A stretch of 64,000 nt of DNA from NCBI GenBank assembly GCA_907163375.1, contig CAJQUW010005215.1, positions 1 through 64,000 on the forward strand, in the 5' to 3' direction. This stretch comes from Prostheceraeus crozeri. Lineage: Eukaryota > Platyhelminthes > Polycladida > Euryleptidae. Each line of letters opens with the position of its first letter. Position 1 is the first letter of the stretch. Shown piece by piece: positions 1-11,616 of this stretch. A program made the position numbers and the translations under genes. The notes under the pieces were generated by a model, which did no database searches, had not been told where the DNA came from, and saw only the letters and a program-made list of their open reading frames with translations.

Positions 1-3000
1 TGTTGAGGATGTGTAATAATTTGTTCCGAAAGACAATTAATAAGTACTTATTTAACTCTTACTGCTTTTAGTGGTTTGTAGTAGTATTTCATTGGACATT
101 ATTATTCTTCGGTTGATGGTATATAGACTTCATTCTTTATTCATCGTAATTTGTTAAATCTAATCTAGTTACTTACCCTACAGTATCAAAAAAAAAATTC
201 ATGGCCTGGTATGACTGAATAAACGTTATTTGACACTAGCATGTAAATAAATGCATTTTTTTGCAATGCGATTTAGAGATCTGCATACGAGAGACGTCGA
301 CGAAATGATGACGAATTCGCATCGGTTTCCGTTCTCGTACATTAAAAAACGATACAACAAACTCGTATTTTTATTGATAAACAGCCAATCAGCAACAAGT
401 AGAAATAGGTCGCTAATCGCTAAACACCAATCACATACGAAAGTAGTTGAGATTTCGTATGAAAAAATATACCAGATTCTGTTGTAAACAGCACGAGAAT
501 CTCGTATCAGAGATAGTTTCAAATTGCAATGTGAATTATGGTATAATCTTTGTATGGTAATTTTCGTATCCAGGCGATTTTACAGTGTAGTCGTGATAAG
601 AGCAGAGAACAAAATTTTTATCGCCCGGATGAAGCACCCAGACGATTCCTTGTACTAGTTGACCCTTCCGTCGTGACTCCAACATTCTTTTTTCCTGAAT
701 TTCTGTTGACGCATTTTGTTAGTAACTCATCACCTAGCTAGCCATTGACCGTTGTTCGACATTTCTACAGGAGAAAACTCTGATGCACTTTTTTGTCCAT
801 GCCAGCCAGTGGGCCAGAATCTTGTTGGCATGATATTTTTGGGACTGATTATCTTTCCTAAACATTGTCGTGGATATATGGTTCTAGGATGGCACAATGG
901 AATGGGGCCCGCATGGGCTCGGGATGGGCCGTTGCGCGGACGAGAACGGGCCGAGATATTTTTAATATCAATCGAAAAACCAATGCATGAAAATGATGTA
1001 TTTGAGTGTTTTTGCTGACACCTTGGAATATTGTAGAGCATCGGTTTAGCAAACTGTTAGGTCAAAATTGCCAATTAAGATTAGTCTAAATAAGAAATCT
1101 CATCACAAAAATGGCTGACGTCTATCTAAGAAACCGTCAAACTCAACAGATTGCCAGAAACATACAGGGCCCAAGTTAATGAAGGGACAATAATTTAGCT
1201 GCAGACCAAGTTTCATTTGAATTTGAATCTTCCAGTGTGTAATATTATAGAGGTGTAAGAGCATATAAGAGGCGATTTGAGTAAATGTCCATTAAATCAG
1301 AGAGGGAATAACTGGGCACGGCGGGCTACATTGTTCGGCTCTGCCATCATTCCGATCATGACGAGTCGCAAAGATAAATTAATATTGATGGTTAGGGATA
1401 TCAGCTTGCCTTGACACACACGCCACGCCATATATTCTTATCATTGGATTTAAAGACCAGGCTGGTTGTGTGTGCAGAATAATGTCATGAACTGCGACGA
1501 TAATCCACGAGGCATGACATCATTTTCAATACTTTTATTGTCGGAATATGTTTATTTATAACCTGACAATCTTCCTTTGCGAGGGACGCAGGTCATGATT
1601 ACAGTTTGAAAAGCATAGCCTCACGTGTTTGCATAATCATCGAATGTGAAAGCATGCACTTGCTTTATTCAGAAAAAAATATGCAATTTAAATGCGATTG
1701 CCATGCAAGGTGAGCTTTGTGGAATCCTCATGAGTGTCCTTCCATTCATGAGCAGGAAAACACAAAAACATCTTGAGTGTGATGCAAAGAAATGTGATTT
1801 TTCCCGATAATTCAAAACTCATAGTTTACCAGCTGGTTTTCAAATGGTGACAAATAACTTTAAATTGAAATAAGTTCGCCGCACATTTGGATCATAATGC
1901 TTTGTCAGTTCGCTCAGCATGATGAAACTGTAGGCATATGTGCTTGCATGACACAGTCTCGTCAAATCTCACGAAACGCAGCCTCGACGTAATCTTTGAT
2001 ACCATTACGTGTACAAATCATGAGGACCACTCTATTGTTTTATGACTGATGCTTAATATTTCTGATGCATGACTTCAATAGGTTCTTTTGAAATCCTTGA
2101 GTAGGGAAGCTTTCACTGCACGTGAACAGACGTGATTCGTTGTCAAGTCAATTCGTAGCAGATAAGCAAGACTAGACAACTGCACATTTATACCATACTA
2201 GTATAGAAGGTGAATTCCGCAACATAGGTTGCAATTTCAGGCCTGTTTGTTGCTTTGCTTACCATCACTGTAAATCTATAATAAGCAAGACATTGTGTAT
2301 CAGAATCCTCATTGCGTCAATGAACTGTTGCATCACGGTTTCCCCGATTATTCATTGCATGCACCAATGCAAGTATAGATTAATACACTACTATCTTCAG
2401 TATGTAACTTTAGGAAATGCATATGCAAGCTGGCTCACGAGCTGCTGAAAGTGATGCTATTACAGTTCAAGAGATCGTGGATCCCCATGGGACGATAATT
2501 AAAAAATCGTTTGTGTGTATGAGATGCTCCGGGAATACAAAAACTTATCCCATGGACATCCCTGAAAATGAAAAATTGGGAAGCCTCAACTTGACATGCA
2601 TAAAGATTAGAAGTTTCCTGTAGTGGGCTGATTTTAAGCAATGATCAAATGATGCAAGAGATGACCTCCGGCCTGTGAAGGGTCAATATATTACCGTCCT
2701 ACAATTCCCTGTGCAAGAATCACACTCCCTCAATTATTCTCTCAAATATAAGCTAATCGTCCATCAAACGACACAATTGTTTATCAGCGTTTCCATCAGG
2801 CAATACATATTCTGCACACAAAAATTAATAAGAAATCATTCATGAAATTGCAAAAATTGCACAGAAATTATGAGTAATAGCAGGAATTCTATCAAAGTTT
2901 CCATGTAACTTTGAGTAGAAATGAAAATATCGTACAGATAGCATGACTAGTGATTTCCCCTTTGACTTCGGGAACTTTCCATAGAATTCAAAATGTTGGG

Positions 3001-4440
3001 AAAGTTGAAGTGCTAGAAAGTTAGATCATAGTGCCTGAAATGTCAGTAAAACTTCAATGCAAATAATAGTTCAAATACAAACTCAAATACACCGTTGGTC
3101 TGCTGATGTCAACAATCAGCAGAAAATGCAGATATCTGACTTATATGCTGATGAAGAGCATTCCAGTAGTATTAAAATGAGTAGCATAGTGTGCATAATT
3201 AACATATGAAATTTTGATTTATCTCTCCGTGCTTCAACCAACTCATTCATATTAATTAAGCACGCTAATTTCACTTTGATGGTTGGGTCTGGCTCACCAT
3301 CACATAGGAGCAGTTATGTCTCTTGTCGGCTTAATGCAGTGTCGCTGTGTGCCTGCATCCTTTGTAGCACATCAGGGCATCCAACGGCCGTGCGGGGCTG
3401 CTGTTAGTTTGACGCTGGCTGGACTGGGCTACATTGTTGCTGCTTGGAATGAATCAATTTCAATGAAATTGACTATCTGAGGTGCTCTTGCAACAGCAAG
3501 CACAATGAGACTTTCTCCCAATGCAATTGATCTTGCGACAAATGTCATTGACTGATAAAAACACCATGCATTCGTACAGCGCATGCTTACTCTCAAAAGA
3601 TCGATTATGTTCGTGTGCTACACGCAGGCATCATTCTTATACTTAAAATCCGCTTTCCCAATGTTTTAATTTCGATCTAAACAAGCTCAGACTTCATAGA
3701 AGTGGTCCACTGCACCGCTCCTCAGGTCTCAGACGATTACAGAAAAGCCCTGATTGATGGATTTGTAACTTTGTCAACACGAGCTCTGTAGAGTAAGTAG
3801 AGAGAATAGTGACTTAGACATTACTTCGATCAAATCGCTGCAGCAAAACGACAGACATCAAGAGGCGTGGAACTAAGCGAGGAACACTTCCGAGCTTGCA
3901 ATTTTCTCTAATTTCAACATTGCTGCAAGCTTGTGGAGTTTTCTAATCAATTCAGTCGACAAATCGTGCAGTTTTCATGCCGGACGGTTACAGAGAGGTA
4001 CAAACGATTATGAAAAGACACCATAGTTCTTCCTTTTCACAGGCAATGGAAGATTTATTGCCACTGACTTGTGTCCTGACGAAACACTTATCTCACGTTG
4101 TTGTTCATGAAGTTCCAAATGAGTATCAGAAACAGTTTTGTACCTGAGTACTAGCTACGACTAAGAAGTGAGTCCCAGAATTCAGTACTGATTGAGTTCG
4201 AAAATATTTGTACTCATTTTGGAACTCTTTGGGTTCGAAAGTTCAGTACTTAATTCGTGCTCATTTCAAGAGTTGCACAGGACTACCACCTCCACTATAT
4301 CGAAAAATGCCATACGGCATATATAACGTGCTATATCGCATACGCACATCCATCGAAGAACTGATTTGGCAATTAAACACAAATGTATTTCGATCAATAA
4401 AATATGTACATGAATCAAAGGGCATTCGGTGAAGACGGTG
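1..4440. other. No recognisable gene; unannotated sequence
   Basis: I see no reading frame with family motifs on either strand; the longest frames are about 100 codons, and the ones I examined had no recognisable composition or domain. A GC-rich patch near 890-955 with repeated GGGCC words stands out from the AT-rich surroundings, but I could not assign it. No tRNA or rRNA pattern was recognised. Treat as intergenic or intronic. Confidence 0.6.
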
Positions 4441-4449
4441 AGCGCTGCA

Positions 4450-4562
4450 AAACTCAAAGCACTGTCGGAGAGGATGGAAAACGTTGGCAGAACTCAAAGT
4501 ACAGTTGGAGAAAATAATAGACGTTGGCAGGGATCAAAGTAATGTCGATGAGGATGCTTTTG
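4450..4562. repeat. Degenerate tandem repeat, about 41-bp unit, three copies
   Basis: Three successive units each begin with a variant of AACTCAAAG. The first two end in ACGTTGGCAG, at 4490 and 4530; the third has drifted further. The copies differ at many bases, so the array is old. No coding role is evident. Confidence 0.55.
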
Positions 4563-4631
4563 ATCCAAATTGATATCTTAGGTTCATAAAGAGGACATTG
4601 ATAAAATGTCAGAGGTTGGTTTGCGGAATCA

Positions 4632-4790
4632 TTTATTGTTCCACTGCAGCAACTTCGATAAGCAGGAACCCAGCAAACTGCCTTTTCCAGTTGCTAGCAC
4701 TCGCTACCTGAGACAGAAGCGACCCGAGTGACGATTTCGGTGAATGAGCAAACAACAACTGTGTTGACTAGCTGCTTGACGATGTGGTAT
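4632..4790. repeat. Dispersed repeat, copy 1 (partner 48107-48270)
   Basis: The stretch around GGCACTCGCTACC and its variants, followed by TGAGACAGAAGCGA and a GACTAGCTG word, recurs in the same orientation at 48107-48270. Both copies border minus-strand sequence that looks like the 5' part of a non-LTR retrotransposon, so this may be a shared LINE 5' segment. That link is inference from position and composition. Confidence 0.6.
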
Positions 4791-4965
4791 TGGTGTCGAC
4801 CCACCTGCTTCCTGCAAATGCGAGGGATTCCAGGGGGAAGTCACGTGTCGGGTGTGTCATATACTCTGCACATCTGACGGTGGAAGCCGCGAGGTCTCAT
4901 TCATCTGAACGTTGTGTTTATGTGTGGCAAGGGTGAAGGGATGTGTTGCGTTATGTGGCTGTGAT

Positions 4966-5331
4966 TTACAGAGGGTAGATTACAAGGAGGAGAAGAATGG
5001 ACAGTGGGATCAATCTATTGCGCAAGTATACTTTCAAGAAGATCATTTGCTTGTTCAGAGATGTGCCGGTGTTGTGTGTGTGCGTCTGTCGAGTGCTTGC
5101 TCTGATCTGTGAGCTGCGGGGGATTGCGGTAATGACCTTGTTGTTTTTTCTGTGTTCTAGGTATGTGCCGACGTGGTGGGTGTGCGTTTGTTGGATGAGT
5201 TGCTTTGTTGACGCGTTGGGTGACTGCGTGTGATAGGATGAGGAGTACTTTCCTGAGGTAAAAATCGTGGATTCTTGCTTCTGAGAGGTGGGGGTTGTTG
5301 CGTGAGGAGATGGAGAGGAAGGTGTTGACAT
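4966..5331 (-). pseudogene. Possible LINE 5' coding fragment, Thr/His/Ser-rich
   Basis: An open frame of 121 codons on the minus strand gives a Thr, His, Ser and Gln-rich sequence without a clear domain. The same bias is seen in the minus-strand reverse transcriptase fragment at 38.5-39.4 kb, and the frame lies next to the repeat shared with 48.1 kb. I therefore suggest a piece of the linker region of the same LINE family. The composition alone could also come from GT-rich low-complexity DNA, so confidence is low. Confidence 0.25.
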
Positions 5332-5423
5332 TTGGCTTACTTTAAAAACATTTTTGCGTGCAGTGTGAGGTGGTCAGCAATTGGAGGACGTGTGCTTTGC
5401 CGTGGAGGTGTTGTGCAGATCAC

Positions 5424-6300
5424 TAGTTGACCGGTGTCAGTTAATGTACAGTCATTTGTCTGACTATTTGCTAGCCAAGTGTCACTTAAGTGTCAGCAAA
5501 GTGACAGCAAAGTGTCAGTTAAGTGACATTTGAATTATCTGGCGTGATATTCCGTATTTCGACTACTTTTACAAATATTTTTAGCAGCATGATGGTCGTG
5601 ATAGATCACGAAAGGAATTATACATACTAATTAATAGAATTTCTCTTATTTCTAGTTCTTGCAGTCTCTCATTTTCATGCATTCGATTGACTTCAATACC
5701 GAAAAGTTTAGCTGTAATGTATATTTTTGAATGGAATTTACATTCTATAGAATGCAGAGTTTTAAGAAACGAAAAAGATAAAAGGTCGGCCCTTCATACA
5801 TTTTTTATACATAAGTACTTATTTTTATAGAATCTGTGAGATTAAACCCCTGCAGCATTGAGACGACGACTTATCACGATTGAAGACAGTTCAGCTCGTC
5901 ACAAAAGGCACATCTCAGCTGGCGTAAAATGTTCGTGAGCGAGTCGTCTCAAGGCATGACTTCTGAAGACGAGTAATGGCGAGTTTATGTGACCAGTTTT
6001 CTGACGAGATATGTATATGCTATTATCGATGCATCCAAGCATAGCGCCCTTCCAAATTCTCTGAAGACAGCCCTAGAGCCGAGAGAATGATGGACTCGAA
6101 CCATCTGACGCCCTCAGACGCACCAAATCGATGATAAGCTACAGGCTTTTTAAGACAAGCGCGCAATGTCCAAATATGTTAGTGATGATAATGTTGATCA
6201 AATTTTAATGCTCCAAAAATTACACATTACAATTTAGAACTGATACATGAATATAATACACATTATCTGAATATATACATTATCACAATACATTAGAATC
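5424..6300 (+). repeat. Inverted duplication, left arm, part A
   Basis: Read forward, 5424-5700 and 5971-6290 match the reverse complement of 35555-36192 over almost all their length with modest divergence. The outer edge is near CACTAGTTGACC. Inside lie several GTGTCA/TGACAC words at 5445-5530. A 270-bp block (5701-5970) is present here but absent in the partner. The match continues beyond the inserted elements as part B at 14532-14805. Confidence 0.85.
5701..5970. mobile_element. 270-bp insertion relative to the partner arm
   Basis: In the partner arm, the sequence equivalent to position 5700 is joined directly to that equivalent to 5971. The block contains an internal inverted repeat (TTGAGACGAC near 5858 with GTCGTCTCAA near 5944). 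No convincing target duplication is visible beyond a GA microhomology, so it could be an insertion here or a deletion in the other copy. Confidence 0.5.
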
Positions 6301-6320
6301 ATATATATATATATATATAT

Positions 6321-6509
6321 AGATAAATTAAAAAAATTCAACGTAGTCTCAAGATAGAAATTGTTTATTCACGAATTTTCGTCTAAGACTTCATCAGGTG
6401 AACGAAGTAAATGTGACATTTACTTCGTTCACCTGATGAAGTCTTAGACGAAAATTCGTGAATAAACAATTTCTATCTTGAGACTACGTTGAATTTTTTT
6501 AATTTATCT
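6321..6509. repeat. Perfect 94-bp-arm palindrome (foldback)
   Basis: Positions 6321-6414 and 6416-6509 are exact reverse complements by eye, with a single G between them. It lies in an AT dinucleotide tract and is absent from the partner arm at 35.5 kb, so it was inserted. Each arm contains CTGATGA, a short GTC/GAC stem and GAAA on one strand, which resembles a hammerhead ribozyme core. An extra A after CTGATGA and weak stem III pairing leave that identification open. Confidence 0.9.
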
Positions 6510-6543
6510 TTATTATTAAGTCTCATGGCGATTACTTATGATC

Positions 6544-6560
6544 ATATATACATATATATA

Positions 6561-6609
<49 letters not shown>
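6544..6609. repeat. AT microsatellite
   Basis: A long run of alternating A and T with few interruptions, directly left of the piggyBac insertion. The partner arm has only a short AT run at the matching place. Confidence 0.95.
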
Positions 6610-6612
<3 letters not shown>

Positions 6613-6979
6613 ATATTTACACTTTAACCCTCAACAGCCTGGCAAATTTTACACCTTAATCAGGCCACCTGTCTACATATGTAGACAAATGTCTATAATC
6701 GACTTATGATGCATCTATAGGGATATTGCTGCACTGTAGGTCAATCAGATAGCTCACTGATTAATTATTGACATTATATAAGCAAATGTAGTTTTTATAA
6801 GGTAGTTGAATAATTTTCTTAACAATAGTTATATAGCTATTATATATAACAATATTTATATAGCTATTTTTCCATCCTTTTTGCAGTAAAGTTGAAATAT
6901 AATCTCAAAACTGAACATTTTTAATCCATCAAAAGTGCAGTTTCAAAGAGGCAACAAAGAGGAATCATGATCGTCACTA

Positions 6980-7549
6980 TCATTTACAATCATGACACAA
7001 TTGACACTTGACTTGCCTGATCAGGTGTTCACTACAGACACGTTTTGCACAGGAAACACAAGCATTTCGAGTGGACTTACGGCATCGCTTCATTTGACAC
7101 TTTGTTGGCTTTCGTACCTGAGAACATGCATGCACAATGGATTTCGACGAAAATCCAAAGGATATAAATGCATCCTTTGTTTGAGCGTACACTTTCTTGT
7201 CGTTGAATCGATGGTGCATGTTCTCCTCAGTTAACTGAGCTGCCACCTGTTTCACAAAATAGAGCTGAGACTTTCTGTATCCATTTGCTTTCATGATGGT
7301 GAATCCATTGAAAAGAGCAACATCAATCATGTTCAACAGATAATCTAGAGTATATCTATTCGTCTTCCTCTTACATGAAAAATCCTCGATGCAAGAGTCA
7401 AGGACGTCCACTCCTCCTTTGCCGTGATTGTAGTCGTCGATTACTTGAGTGAGGCGGTCTTCTCTCGACAAATTCACTTCGTTCTTTGTGTGGCATGAGC
7501 TGATCAACAATACATTTTTATTTCTCTTCGGGCAGTAGGAAGCTAACAT
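6980..7549 (-). pseudogene. piggyBac transposase, C-terminal part
   Basis: This 189-codon frame carries the end of the DDE_Tnp_1_7 domain: a DDYNHGKGGVDVLD block that holds the third catalytic aspartate, the following helical region, and a Cys/His-rich tail of the cross-brace type (CVSCAKRVC and CQLCHDC). It continues the protein that breaks off at 11617, the two being parted by the inserted LINE. The coding frame on this side is uninterrupted. It cannot function as it stands because the transposase is physically split. Confidence 0.92.
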
Positions 7550-7670
7550 GATAATAATAATAATAATATGCGTATTTATTCTTTAAAAATGAAAATCGGA
7601 AGATACATCAAATTTACACAAAGAAAAATATCAAGAACATCCATGATCAAGAAAGAATATTGCAGTGAGA

Positions 7671-9773
7671 TCAGCGGCAAAAATGGTCATTATAGCGTCT
7701 ACTGGCATACAGCACAAAAGAGTTCATACGTCGCATAGTGCGGATTTCCGGAAGCAAAAAACGACCTGCACGAGACATGGTTGGCAAGAGTTCGTGGAGA
7801 ATGTGGCTAGATTCCATTACACTGTGAAAGAATTTATCGGTCAATGCATTTCTACGAGAATGTACAGACTCCAGGCAAGGACTTCGACATTCGTTGCCGC
7901 AAATGAGACGGTGAAATCTGCGTTGAAGACGTTCAACTCGTGCAGCATCAGTACTAGACAACCCGACAAATACTGGGCAACAATACTCAAAGACAGAGCG
8001 TATGAAAGTTTTATAAACTATAAGAAGGTCACTTTTTGAGATACACGGCTTGAGAACACGCATAGCGTACATACGTTTTGAAGCAGACTGAATTATTTTG
8101 TCTATGTGGTCAGACCAATTCCATCGAGAATTAAAGCGAACTCCAAGTAAGTCAAGGGAGTTGACGCAGGGAATGTCAGGAAGATTCAAGCTCAGATGGT
8201 CGGGAAAATTTCGTTTCGGGATCAAAAGGGCCTTGCATTTGGAAGCATTGATCCTTAAGTCCATTTGGTCAGACCATTCCATAAGATTCTGATGTTCCGC
8301 AATAATGTGATCATTCGTCTGTGATGTGAATATAGGCAAGCATAAAGTCGTATCGTCAGCGTACTTAAACACATTGCAGTTCTCAGAAAGGACCCTGAAA
8401 GTAGCGATCGATAGTGCAAATAGATAAAGGCCTAAAGTTGATCCTTGAGGAATTCCTGAATTAACTTTGGTTAAGGTGCTCCTTGCGGTTCCTATAGAGA
8501 CATATTGCTGTCTGTCTGTCAAGTAATTCAAGATCCACTTGATACAATTTACAGGCAATTGACATTCTGCTAACCTGTTGACAATTATGTCACTTCTCAA
8601 TTTATCAAATGCCTTTGAGTAGTCATAGGAGATGACTAGGGCCCCACAGGTTTCTGAATCATCGATAAATTTAGTGATGCAATCGTCAATTGCAACAAGA
8701 GCGCACTGAGTTGAGGACTTTGGTCGGAATCCGAATTGCTTTTCATCACAACACTCAATGAAGCGCGTCTTTAGATAGTCGGTTATTATTATTTCCATCA
8801 GCTTTGCAGGATATGGTATAATACTGATTGGGCGTATGTTATCAAGGCTGTCCTTAGACGATTTTGAAGGATGAACTTTTGGAACAGGAGTCACAGAAGC
8901 AGTTTTCCAGATCTTTGGAATGTAGGAGTTATTGATCGATATTTGAAAAAGTCTGGCCATAGGCTCAGCCAAAAATGGACTGGCAAACTTGTATAGGGCA
9001 ATAGGCAAGTCGCATGACGCTTTGCTTGCTCGGAACTCTTCCATTAGTCTAAACACATGCATCGAGGAGATGTTTAAATCAGCCATTTCTTCCGAGGAGT
9101 AATTTTTAATGTCAACATTCTCAATACTACTTGGCAGAAACACGGAGCTCAAGTGGTGATTGATCTTCTCAACAGCGGTTTGCACATTTGAAAAGTTTGA
9201 TATTAAGGACATCACTGGACTCAGAGATTTGCATGAGGTATGTTGATTGCATCCGATTTTCTTTGTCCATGCAATTTTTGCTTTGGAGATTTCACAGTGA
9301 ATTTTCTCTTTCAAATGATTATAAGTAGAAAAATCCCGTCTACGGAATGCGTCCCATCTCTTATTAATGAGGTCCTTGATAAGTGGCGAAATCCATGGTT
9401 TATCCCTGGCGGTGCAACGCACAAAAGTAACAGGGATAGTAGACGCGGCAGCAGCATCAAGAAGATCGTGAAAAATAATACATTTACTGTCGATAGATAT
9501 ATTCTCGTTGTCAATGAAAGTCCAGTCTATCATTTGTACAAGTTGGCAAAAGTCATCTAGATGCGATTTTCTGAGATCATAAACCTTTTGGACAATTTCT
9601 GTTGTCTTTGCTAATTTTCGAGTGGGAGTTGCGAGGAGAGACAAATGAGGAACCTTGGATTTATCGAATGGGGTGAATTCAGAGACACTATACTGGCACG
9701 CTAGATCTTCGGATAACAAGATATAATCAAGTTGGGCGTCACCATACGTAGGACCATTGAAAGAATTCACCAA
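7671..9773 (-). CDS. LINE ORF2: endonuclease C-terminus and reverse transcriptase
   Basis: The 700-residue frame opens with the end of an AP-like endonuclease (QLDYILLS, then a SKVPHLSLL strand). The reverse transcriptase follows with DNIRPISI, the catalytic block around SYDYSKAFDKL, SGIPQGSTLG and the KYADDTTLC catalytic box, then the CR1-type thumb and C-terminal helices ending at FC-R. The enzyme would copy its own RNA at a nicked chromosomal site. The first methionine is not the true start: the endonuclease N-terminus lies upstream in another frame (9780-10270), so ORF2 is broken once or twice there. The 3' untranslated part is only about 120 bases. Confidence 0.9.
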   Translation of the reverse strand: MVNSFNGPTYGDAQLDYILLSEDLACQYSVSEFTPFDKSKVPHLSLLATPTRKLAKTTEIVQKVYDLRKSHLDDFCQLVQMIDWTFIDNENISIDSKCIIFHDLLDAAAASTIPVTFVRCTARDKPWISPLIKDLINKRWDAFRRRDFSTYNHLKEKIHCEISKAKIAWTKKIGCNQHTSCKSLSPVMSLISNFSNVQTAVEKINHHLSSVFLPSSIENVDIKNYSSEEMADLNISSMHVFRLMEEFRASKASCDLPIALYKFASPFLAEPMARLFQISINNSYIPKIWKTASVTPVPKVHPSKSSKDSLDNIRPISIIPYPAKLMEIIITDYLKTRFIECCDEKQFGFRPKSSTQCALVAIDDCITKFIDDSETCGALVISYDYSKAFDKLRSDIIVNRLAECQLPVNCIKWILNYLTDRQQYVSIGTARSTLTKVNSGIPQGSTLGLYLFALSIATFRVLSENCNVFKYADDTTLCLPIFTSQTNDHIIAEHQNLMEWSDQMDLRINASKCKALLIPKRNFPDHLSLNLPDIPCVNSLDLLGVRFNSRWNWSDHIDKIIQSASKRMYAMRVLKPCISKSDLLIVYKTFIRSVFEYCCPVFVGLSSTDAARVERLQRRFHRLICGNECRSPCLESVHSRRNALTDKFFHSVMESSHILHELLPTMSRAGRFLLPEIRTMRRMNSFVLYASRRYNDHFCR

Positions 9774-9779
9774 GTCAAG

Positions 9780-10270
9780 TGAAAGACATACATCGTTTGG
9801 GTCAAAGCGATTTAAATCAGGAAGGATGCAAATTCAAAATTGAGTCGATAGTGTGAGTTATAAATTCAGTGATACGGTTAGCATTTCGGGCAGCAGAGAT
9901 GGGGGAATATACAATGCCAATAAAAGCACATTCGAAGAAGGCAGACGAATAACGAGAAATTCGATATCACATGAGGATTGATAAATGAATTGCTCAAATG
10001 GGATATAATCCTTCAACTAAATAGCCACACCTCCCCCAATACGATGAGCGCGATCATTCCGTAAGCACACGAAGCCGTCTATAGAAAAATTACTGTCACT
10101 ATGCTTATCAGGAGATAGCCATGTTTCTGTGCAGATAAATATATCAGTATCATTCAATAATAACGTTGTGCGGACCTCATCAAATTTCATGACAATGGAA
10201 CGAACATTTGAGCATAAAATAGAAGGATATCGAATGACAGTTTTAAGAGGAGCAACTTGTGACTGTGATA
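9780..10270 (-). pseudogene. LINE ORF2: endonuclease N-terminal part
   Basis: The minus strand encodes the start of an apurinic-type endonuclease: an NVRS segment, then DIFICTETWLSPD with the catalytic glutamate, then a GFVCLRNDRAHRIGGGVAI block. One in-frame stop follows near 10020, and the frame changes before 9773, where the rest of the endonuclease continues. The domain nicks target DNA in the CR1/Jockey group of LINEs. Both defects are close to the join with an otherwise intact reverse transcriptase. Confidence 0.82.
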
Positions 10271-10276
10271 AAACTT

Positions 10277-11129
10277 TTAATGAAAATTCTCTGCATGATT
10301 TCTTTGAATTATTTTCCCATGACGTATTATGACATCTTCGTTCTGCTCTCGTCTTAAGCGAAGTGATTCTCTTAACTCAAGACTTCTTTGTTTCTGACGG
10401 TGAGTCAAGTCGGGATTGATGTAGACTTGTTTGTACATTATACTGTTACGCAGCTCACGCGACTTGCGCAAGATGTCATGCTTTTGACTACTCGTAAGAC
10501 ATTCGACACGCAAAAGTCTAGGTTTTCCAGGAATGACTTTGCCAATTCGCTTAGTTGACACTATCACATTTTCTTCAATTCCCAGATGACGCAGGATGGC
10601 TATCAAACTTTCCTTATCTTTTTCATTTCTCTCACTATGGCCCTAGAGGGCTCTCCACCAAACCAGAAACTATTAGGCTCAGCCGTTTGCTGTGTCGCTG
10701 CATGACTTCATTCACAATATCATCTGCGATTCCATCGTCCATAATGTTCGTCGATCTAATAAAAGGATCAGCATCAGGAGTCTTCTTCAATTCATCTAAA
10801 TCTCTTTGGAGCGAGTCGCATCTTAATTGGAGCTTCTTCTGCTCTTCGAACATCATTGACATTTTCAAATCAAATTGGCTGGAAAAGTTAAGAAGCTTCT
10901 CGTCAAGTATTTGAGTCAGATCACTACGAGTAAGTCCAGCTGGTTGACTTTCAGGTGTCGGTACCATGTTTATGATGTTTATTGCATCCTTCAGAGCGTT
11001 TGATAACTGTTCCTTGCTTAATTTGCTCATTTGATTTTGAGACATTCGACGGACGGCTTCGAATTTCAATGGAGTCCTTGAACCCATTTCGGGAAGACAC
11101 GAGGAAATATGATTGACTGAGGGAATCAA
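10277..11129 (-). pseudogene. LINE ORF1 protein
   Basis: Two overlapping minus-strand frames (11129-10635 and 10606-10277) make up the ORF1 region. The first is rich in Lys, Glu and Leu with a coiled-coil stretch around EEQKKLQLRCDSLQRDL. The second carries a basic segment including RKSRELR, VYINPDLTHRQKQ and RESLRLRREQNEDVIIRHGKI, a pattern I know from ORF1 proteins of CR1-like elements and many animal LINEs. ORF1 proteins bind the element RNA. One frameshift near 10620-10640 separates the halves. Confidence 0.72.
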
Positions 11130-11616
11130 GTCCGAAGAAAATCACGATGAAGCACACAAGTCAAGAAGACCGCAGGAAAAAAAATCTGTTAATGAAACCA
11201 GACTCGACCTCCGCACCTTTGGTACCTCAGACGAATACCTGACCAAACGACCAGTACAACACTTGATCAATGACGATGGATACTCTTCACTTAATCCGAG
11301 AAATAGAAATATCGTTGCAGTATTGATTCGATGACAGTTAGTGGTAGAAAACTCCATGACAGAGTAACAAAGCCTCGACGGACTGAACAGATATCAGCCA
11401 AGAAGACACAGACACAGTAATAATCCCAATATCGAATGAGCCAAATATCGGATGGAAAAATGGATGCAAAAATAGCAATGTTGGGCAGACGGCGATTGTA
11501 ATGATATGAAAATCTTCACAAATGGATACGTGTAGATCCTCTTAAAGCACCAATCTCTGTTTCACTGTCACGAGCGATCAAACCGACAACCACACGCTCA
11601 CGCACATGCACATGAT

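Larger units (their letters stand above)
7553..11609 (-). mobile_element. CR1-like non-LTR retrotransposon inside piggyBac
   Basis: A LINE of about 4.06 kb inserted in the transposase gene and oriented the same way as it. The 3' end is a short ATT/TAA repeat (7551-7567). A 7-bp word, ACATGAT, flanks it at 7546-7552 and 11610-11616 and is the likely target duplication. It contains ORF1 (10277-11129) and an ORF2 with endonuclease and reverse transcriptase. The reverse transcriptase frame is open for 700 codons, which suggests a fairly recent insertion, although ORF1 and the endonuclease part are each broken. The CR1/L2-group assignment rests on protein motifs only. Confidence 0.88.

Noticed and set aside
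3283-3480. A 65-codon hydrophobic frame as a small membrane protein
   Set aside because: It is short, unsupported by any motif or neighbour, and of a length expected by chance.
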